A DNA stretch of 64,000 bases from Cystobasidiopsis lactophilus (taxonomy: Eukaryota > Basidiomycota > Agaricostilbomycetes > Agaricostilbales > Chionosphaeraceae): assembly GCA_001599975.1 (NCBI GenBank), contig BCIO01000001.1, forward strand, positions 434,001 to 498,000, in the 5' to 3' direction. The notes under the pieces were generated by a model. That model had not been told where the DNA came from. It ran no database searches and worked only from the letters and a program-made list of their open reading frames with translations. This document shows positions 57,715 through 64,000 of the stretch, piece after piece. A program made the translations under genes and the position numbers. Position 1 is the stretch's first letter. Every line of letters begins with the position of its first letter.

Positions 57715-58519
57715 CGTGATGTGTTGCAGTCCAAGAAATTTCTTTGCTGCCACCCGAACTCCCCCGGCCATCCAAAAAATGTTGGTGTCGCCCGCGCCTG
57801 TTTGGCTGCTCTGGCCAGTGCTGGATGTGGCTGGTAGCCGGTGATCGAGGCCCGGAAGCGCGACGAGGACAGCCACAGCCTATGACCAGGCGCTCTCTCG
57901 TGTCTCTGCCAGTGATTGGGGCTCCGCGCTCGATGCCGCTGGATAATGCTGCTCCGACTCCTGTCCATCGTTGTCTGGGCTGCCGTTGCTGCTGAACCGT
58001 GCCCTCGTCCGAATCAAGCTAATAGGACTGCTCGAGGAAAGCGGGCTCTCGGCGCTTCTCATTTGCCACCCGGTCCGAGCATACAGCTTGCTGCTCAACG
58101 GATAATCATTGCAGCGTGTCGGAGACCGCGCTACCTGCACTGAAGTGTTCTCGTGGACTGTAGCTCTACTTTGGCCGACTCCGAGCCACTCAGCCCGCTT
58201 GGTTGCCCCATGCGGTGTGTGAAAGGTCTGACCGCGTGTTGAATCGCCCTACCAGCGACCTCTCAACTTTTGACGAAGCACTGCCTACCAGGCCGCTCAG
58301 TTGTGGCGATGAAGGACGTTGAAACGTCTCAACTTGAAGAACCGACTTGCGACGAAGTACCTGCTCGAGCCATCCTACTTGAACCACCATCTACAAGCCC
58401 TCTCTTGTATTGCTCGGCGACCAGTACTTACAGTGGAAAGCTTTCGCTCCCTCCGACGTCGTGTTTTGACCCATACCACTTCACGTCTTTGTCTTTCGAA
58501 GCGGCTCGAGGGACCCACC
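57715..58519. promoter_or_regulatory. Divergent region between citrate synthase and metallophosphatase
   Basis: About 800 bases. No supported coding frame. It must hold the promoters of both divergent genes. Confidence 0.45.
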
Positions 58520-60131
58520 ATGTCTCGCTGTTTGCTCATCATAGCGGCAGCTCTTTCGGCTCCTGTCAACTGTCTCGTGATTCCCAGAGGCATCTTATCT
58601 GGTGTAGACGCGGGTCCAAAGAAGCTGACTTTTTCAGCGACTGGCACCTTCAAGGTATGGACATTCTTCTTGGCCCTTCTCATTTGCCACCCATCTCAAG
58701 ACCACCTATGACACTAGGTCGTATCTCTCAGCGATATGCACTTTGGCGAGGGTCAGTATGCTGCCGCTAATGATCCCTTGACGAAGAACGCCCATGCCAA
58801 AATCCTTGACTTCGAAAAACCTGACTACGTCGTCTTGTCAGTTTTCTTCATCGCTCCCGCCTTCTTATATGAGATTATAGCTTACATGAACAGCGAACAG
58901 CAACGGCGATCTGGTCACAGGCGAGAACTTGAAGCCCGACACGTATGGCCAGTTTCTCGACCAGTGCTTTGAGCCGACCGTCAGCAGAAACGTACCATTT
59001 TCCAGCACCTATGGCAATCACGACAATGCGGAAAATGTCAATCATGACTTGCTCTTGAAGTACGAAACTTCCAAGAACCCCAAGCTGTCCTTCACTCGCT
59101 CCGATGTCGGTCCGAAACCCTACGGCGGAGTCAACTACTGGGTCCCAGTTTACCAAACCGCCAACGACAATGTGCCGATACTCATCATGTGGTTTCTTGA
59201 TTCTCGATCCTACAATGCCGGGGATGGCACTCCCAACTCCGGCACCACTCCCGCAGACGCCGATTTCTATTGGGTTGACGAAACGACAGTGCCAGATTGG
59301 ATTGCGGCTCAGTCAAAAGTGATGACAGATACCTGGGGTCGCATCCCAGCGTCCTTGGTCTTTGTCCACATTCCGTTCCACCGGAGCAAGGACTTGATCT
59401 CGGTTAACGGCAACGGAGAACATGACGATGACGCCAGTATGAATACTCAAGGGAGCTTGGAAGACGATTATACTGGCAAGGACGACGTGACTTTTAAAGC
59501 GATCGCGGCGCTTGGAAGCGTCGTTGCAATCGTCAGTGGTCATGGTGAGTTTCCAACTTGGGCGCTTGCATTCAAGCCTTACCAAAGGTACGGCCCAGAT
59601 CACCTCGATGTCAGTATCTCAGTTTCATTCTGCTTCCTTTCCTTTGAACGATCGTGCAGAGTTGGTGCGCCCAATCCGACGCTTCGCTAAAGATCCCTCT
59701 TTGCTTCGATGGTCACTCGGGCCATGGTGGCTATCCTGGACGCGATACTAGGCCTCGCTCAGGACGCGTGTTCGGCTTTGACTTTCACTTCCAAGAGCAA
59801 GACAAGATGGTGAACAAGGCTCATCCGCCGGCTCTGTTCGTCGATACCTGGAACTCTTGTGAGCTTGCCCTTCATTTTCAGTGGCACTCCGTCTTAGGAA
59901 ATGCTCAGACGAAAACAACACGGCCTTGAATCGCATCAGTCTCAAGACGGAGTCGTTACTGGGTCCAAGCTAGACCTCTCTTTGACCGTCTTGAACATGA
60001 TGGGATGCGGGCAGGGTTGCTTTGGGCTGATTATTGTACTGATTACTTGCTCTTCACTATCGTTCTTTTGGTGTGCACGCGTCCGCCACTTACCACAGCC
60101 ACCCACACTGATGGCCAAATCCTTCAAATGA
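58520..60131 (+). CDS. Secreted/membrane calcineurin-like metallophosphatase
   Basis: Signal peptide MSRCLLIIAAALSAPVNC at ATG 58520. The metal-binding motifs of the calcineurin fold appear in order: FKVVSLSDMHFGEG (D-x-H), FNGDLVTGEN (GDL), SSTYGNHDNAENVNH (GNHD), ASLVFVHIPFHRS and VSGHDHLDSWCAQSD (GHDH), then DGHSGHGGYPG. The GHDH motif exists only if an 11-nt exon, 59599-59609, is included between introns 59545-59598 and 59610-59659. The last intron (about 59863-59946) joins WNS to Y-GVVTGSKLDLS. A C-terminal hydrophobic segment (GCFGLIIVLITCSSLSFF) and a basic tail end at 60131, suggesting a membrane anchor. Related to Dcr2/PhoD-like fungal phosphoesterases. Substrate unknown. Confidence 0.82.
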
Positions 60132-62624
60132 GGACGATTCAAGCGCGATGTTCGCTACGTCGACCAAGTCTGACATTTACCTGCGTTTCTTCGTTTATCA
60201 TGCTCAGTACTGAACGGATACATGCTTGCGACCGCTGGAGGAGCGCTAGCGTGCATGCTGGCATTGCTCAGGTTGTTCGCCGCTGCCAGCCAAGCTGCTG
60301 TTTCAAGTTCTTCGATGATCACTCCCATTATATGCTACCTGCCTCACCGATACTTATGTTGTTGGAGACTTACACAGCATCCATTTTTGAGGCTGCCGCT
60401 GCGTTGCTTTGGCCGTTGTCTCCGAATGCTCGAGCCAGGCCCAGCCAGGAGTTCAGGACTGGTCTGGCAGCAATCCGGCTGGCGACGTGATGGCCATTTG
60501 GGGTTCTACGGCTACTAGAACAAATGCTTGGCTGTGTTGCTGCGACCTTAGAGCTCTATTTTCACAGCGCCCAGTCCACAGACAGCGTCTTGACGTGGGA
60601 CCTTTGATCTGTTTCCTTTCGAATTCTTGGTGAGATGACTTGCATGTGCCTAGACGGAAAAGTAACGTAAGCTTTACAGAGGAAACCTGGAAGAATGGTT
60701 GTGGCTACTCCAAAGAATCGCATGTGGCCTAGCCAAAGCCAAGACTCACAATGTATAACTTGGTCGCAATCGTGCACTAATGTTCAATGATGTCCTAAAA
60801 TGGAGCTAGTTGGATAGAGCCGACCGCATTAATCAACTACGATTCGCCTTCACAGCTCGGACACTGTACTGCCGAAGCCATCGTCGACTTTGCTTTCTCC
60901 TTCCGAATTGTCGCCATACAGTGAGGGTACTTTACTGACGACCTCCGGGTGCACGGGCAACGACTCGTACATAGTCGCTTGCTGTGTCTGTGTCTGCTGG
61001 GTGTGCTCCAAGCAGCGATGATCGCGATTCTCTGCCACTTGCTTTCACGACAGACCTCGATCGGTCTAAATGCTTCATCATGGAAGAATGTCTTCCTTAT
61101 GTTCTCTGTTGCTGTACTACGCGAATGCTTACGTCGACCAGCAATTGGGATTGAGTTTGCCGCATCAGCTTTTCTGCAGGTCTTCCTCTCTCCTTTCGTT
61201 CCATGTTGATGAAACTCCACACTGAACGTCACCGCAGACAGACATCATACCAAAAGCTTGCTCCATTCAAAACTTTTTCGTTTGCTGTTTGGCAAGACGC
61301 CGAGTTTGACAAGGGCTGGTAAGCCACTCCGCCTTGGATCATGTTTTAGGAGCTTCGGGGGAGCGTATGAGAGTCTGCTAGTAGTAGCGAAAGGCGGTCT
61401 TCCAGCCTGAGCAGTCGGGGCGTCTCCTGTCCACTTGTAGCACAGCGAACTCCTCTCGTTCGCGTTATTTCGTGTCTGTCTCTCTGCATTGAACACTTAA
61501 GGCTAATGCATCCTTGCACCAGGCAACTTGCCACCGGGCCGACGACTCTTTCGCCGGCCGGCCACCGCCGGGATTCCCTCTGCCTGCAACGGCCGTCTGC
61601 ATTTCCCTCACAATAACGACCAGTGCCCCCATTGCACTACACACATCCCAATTGATGTCTTTGGTGCTGTTTGGCTCCCAGGGGGGACCGCTTTGCAAGT
61701 GTGCTGCTGCAGCCCTTATCGATCGGCGAATCGATCCAGCCTCTCAAGGTTCAGCTCTCAGGAAGGCGCTCGCTACAAAAGGATGCTATATCAGCAAGGC
61801 ACGGTCAAACTCCCACAATCAGTCTCAAGGGCATCGCTACACTGCCTGCCCTATGAATTGCCGCATCCACATTTCGAGCTCGATCGGAAGGACGCCGCGG
61901 TGGCAACATTTGCTCATCTCCCGGCGCAGATGGCAACGCAATCTCTCCTTGTTTGATTCTCCGCTCTTTCGTCTGATGACCGTTCGGGGTTCTCGTTGTC
62001 GGTGAGAAGAGTCAAAAGTCGTTTGCCTTCGACTTGCTTAGGATGGCGGTTCCCTTCGGCAAATCTCTGACTTGGTTAAACACCTGTAAGATGTTCAACT
62101 AAGCAGTGAGGCCGTCACCAGTAGCTGTGCGTTCAGTGGTGCCCGCGCTGAAGTGGCAAGTGAAAGTTGAGGCGTGTGCGGCCGCAATGTGCCTTTGAGC
62201 GGCTTTGTGGCCTGTGAGCGTGAGCATTGCAAGGACCGGTATGCGTACAACAGTCCAAACGGCACCGGTAGTCTCAGAACCGGCGTTCAGACAACCTCGC
62301 CAGCGAGCCCGAAATTTTTGGCTTCCGAATGCGACCATCTTCTTGTGCCAATTCTGTCGAGTACTTCCTTCTTGTGCATCACTACCCGTCCTGCGACATG
62401 TCTACCGCCATCACCCTCTCCAACTACCCACAATTGCTGGATGTACATGTCTTGCGCGACGAGCTCGAAGCCAGCGCTCACTGGCGCCTTCTGCCCACAA
62501 TGTACCTCCTACACACACCACGCTCCCCGCCTACGTAGGTTCTGGTGCTCCCAGAGAGGAATTCCACTCACACTCTGCCGCGAGCAGTGCGCCACTCTGG
62601 AGGGCCCGAGAGTCCGGAGCCGCC
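60132..62624. other. Uncertain region with weak coding signs
   Basis: About 2.5 kb with no gene I can support. Hints: at 60222 a signal-like string MLATAGGALACMLALLRLF and downstream SSQAQPGVQDWSGSNPAGDV (about 60427-60490), which might be a small secreted protein broken by introns. On the minus strand, 61038-60850 reads ATMYESLPVHPEVVSKVPSL and ends TVSEL, like a protein C-terminus. Around 61650-61950 a rightward frame reads VFGAVWLPGGTALQVCCC and YELPHPHFELDRKDAAVATF. None could be joined into a full model. Confidence 0.3.
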
Positions 62625-63667
62625 ATGCACACCAAGTTCGGGGACACGCTCGAGCTGCCTGGCGCTCTCTTTTTGCGCATTATGGAGGTGGTCTGGCATT
62701 GGCACGAGCCAGAGAGGCGATTCGGCGAGACCGAAGCGGAGGCCAGGACTCGGTCGCTGGACCATGTCCGCCGGGCACGCTGGGGCCATGCGGTTTGGGA
62801 GAGCTACCAAAATGTACGTCGGCATCTTTCCTCATCTCCCTCATTCAGAGGAGCCTCTGACCTGCATTCCCGCTCAGGCCATCCGCTCTCGCCCCCTTCC
62901 TCCTCCTCACCGTCAGCTAGCAGATTCTGTGTTCTGGAATCGGGCAGGCGCATCTTTCTTGCGCATCCTCCAAGAGGACTCCAGCGCTTGGGAGGAAGCT
63001 TTCGAGGAGGCCGAGCGTCTTCTGCAGATCTTCTGCGACGTCCTGCTGGCACACGGCTTCACACGGGCTAGCCACCCGATCCTTACCAACTATCAGCCGA
63101 CTCAACCTGCTCCTCGCCCTCAACAAGCGGCCCTCCCTCCACCCCCACCAGCGGCTTCCTCGTCGGTGGTCGGCAGCAATGGCAGCCAGCAAACTCCTCA
63201 CCAACCTTTGACCCAGCCGACGGCACCAGCGCGGCCGCTTCCCCCTCTTGTCGGCGCAGCTCCGCCGCTCCCTCTTCCTACTCCTGCTCTTCCAGACTCT
63301 CATCCTTTGGATCAAGTGACGGCTGAAGAGCCAGAGGAGGCCGGCAAGAGCGACAGCAGGGAGGATCCAGCAGAGGAAGTCGGAGAACAGGAAGGCAACG
63401 TTGGCCAGCCTGCCGAAGCGACTGAAGAAGGTGTGATAGAGGAGCAAGGCAGGTTGGATAGCGTGCAAGCCGGCAAGAAGACCGACACGGCTTCCGTGGA
63501 CGAAGAAGAGCAAAACGGCTCCGATGTGGACGAAGAGGCGGAGAACGTCGAGGTCCACCTGTTGCTGGTCCGTTCTAGCTTTTTCTCCCTAGGACTAGGA
63601 CTATGTGAAAGGCTGATTGGTCAACCAGGTCCCCACCAACGCCAACGCCGTTCGGGCCAGCAAGTAA
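62625..63667 (+). CDS. Pro-rich, acidic protein of unknown function
   Basis: Start ATG 62625 in good context (GCCGCC). Reads MHTKFGDTLELPGALFLRIM and EVVWHWHEPERRFGETEAEA, then SYQN. An intron from 62814 to 62877 (approx.) joins to AIRSRPLPPPHRQLADSVFW, ILQEDSSAWEEAFEEAERLL and QIFCDVLLAHGFTRASHPIL. A Pro/Gln/Ala-rich stretch (PPPPPAASSSVVGSNGS) and a Glu/Asp-rich stretch (DVDEEAENVEVHLL) follow. A last intron from about 63567 joins HLL to VPTNANAVRASK and stop 63667. The first ~110 residues look like a folded helical domain, which I do not recognise; the rest is probably disordered. Confidence 0.55.
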
Positions 63668-64000
63668 CACCGTGGCTCATGAATCAGACACCGCCGCGCA
63701 TACTCCACCATGTACATAGAGGAGTGCCTGTTCCCTCCCTTTCTCATAGCAGTGCTGCTCTTGATGGGCGTCCTGCGTTTTAGATGACCATAGAGAGTTA
63801 AAGCTCGAAAATTTAGTTCATTTCCCTTTCCTACGCCACGAGCAATGCGCCCAACTGTCACATCGAGGAACAGACGCAATCGACTCTGAACAGGACCGAA
63901 TGAGATAAGGACAAGTAAGGCTCCCCAGGAGAGCGTGCATTGCAGTGTGAGCGGAGAACGAGCTCTGGGCTAGCAGGGATGGACTCGATGGAGGAGCCCG
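63668..64000. other. Right edge
   Basis: 333 bases after the last gene. Nothing supported; could be a 3' region of a gene beyond the edge. Confidence 0.4.

Noticed and set aside
59545-59700. Frameshift in the metallophosphatase near its last catalytic motif
   Set aside because: An 11-nt exon at 59599-59609 restores GHDH and the frame with normal-sized introns.

Overview
This window is nuclear DNA from a fungus, most likely a basidiomycete. Protein-coding genes are packed on both strands. Almost every gene is cut by many short introns of about 46-70 bases with GTGAG/GTAAG-type donors and CAG/TAG acceptors. The encoded proteins (clathrin heavy chain, Rad4/XPC, NADP-glutamate dehydrogenase, Mcm1-type MADS factor, fungal RNA triphosphatase, BAR-PH-ArfGAP) are clearly fungal. 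Nothing in the sequence fixes the species. I saw no rRNA, tRNA, CRISPR or long transposon.

Layout. 1-11.2 kb: a TRP-like (Yvc1) channel running off the left edge, mRNA-cap RNA triphosphatase, the tRNA m1A58 methyltransferase subunit Trm61, Rad4/XPC, an Rsa3-like ribosome assembly protein, an NADP-type dehydrogenase of the Gfo/Idh/MocA family and a histidine phosphatase. 11.2-13.4 kb is gene-poor. 13.4-19.3 kb: a complete 14-exon clathrin heavy chain. 19.4-27.6 kb: a polytopic membrane protein, a dimeric alpha/beta-barrel (ABM-type) protein, a BAR-PH-ArfGAP and NADP-glutamate dehydrogenase. 28-34 kb: a Yra1/ALY mRNA export factor, an unknown membrane protein and an unknown Cys-containing protein. 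34-43.3 kb: a secreted FAD oxidoreductase, a two-domain fasciclin protein, Pam18, an F-box protein and an Mcm1/SRF-type MADS factor. 43.7-48.1 kb: a divergent kinase-like protein, a small Cys-rich ORF, a Kex2-site repeat peptide precursor and a LysM protein. 48.2-57.7 kb: Trm1, two uncertain ORFs, an MFS transporter and mitochondrial citrate synthase. 58.5-63.7 kb: a secreted/membrane metallophosphatase, weak candidates and a Pro-rich acidic protein.

Genes lie in tight head-to-head pairs (gaps of about 105-270 bases) and tail-to-tail pairs (gaps as small as 19-25 bases), so neighbours probably share promoters and have abutting or overlapping 3' UTRs. Most genes are housekeeping. Functional echoes include two tRNA base methylation enzymes (Trm61, Trm1), two mRNA maturation/export factors (Cet1-like, Yra1) and two central metabolism enzymes (citrate synthase, glutamate dehydrogenase).

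The most unusual item is the 142-residue precursor at 46332-47025. Three similar segments, each following a Lys-Arg site and carrying a D-x-[DE]-F-[QK]-W-L core, are encoded by consecutive exons bounded by phase-1 introns. This is the layout of a Kex2-processed multi-copy peptide, here with no obvious signal peptide. Also notable are a 64-base hairpin with flanking 8-base direct repeats inside one intron, tiny coding exons that split catalytic motifs (11, 17 and 22 nt), a GC-AG intron in citrate synthase and a possible frame break in the FAD oxidoreductase.
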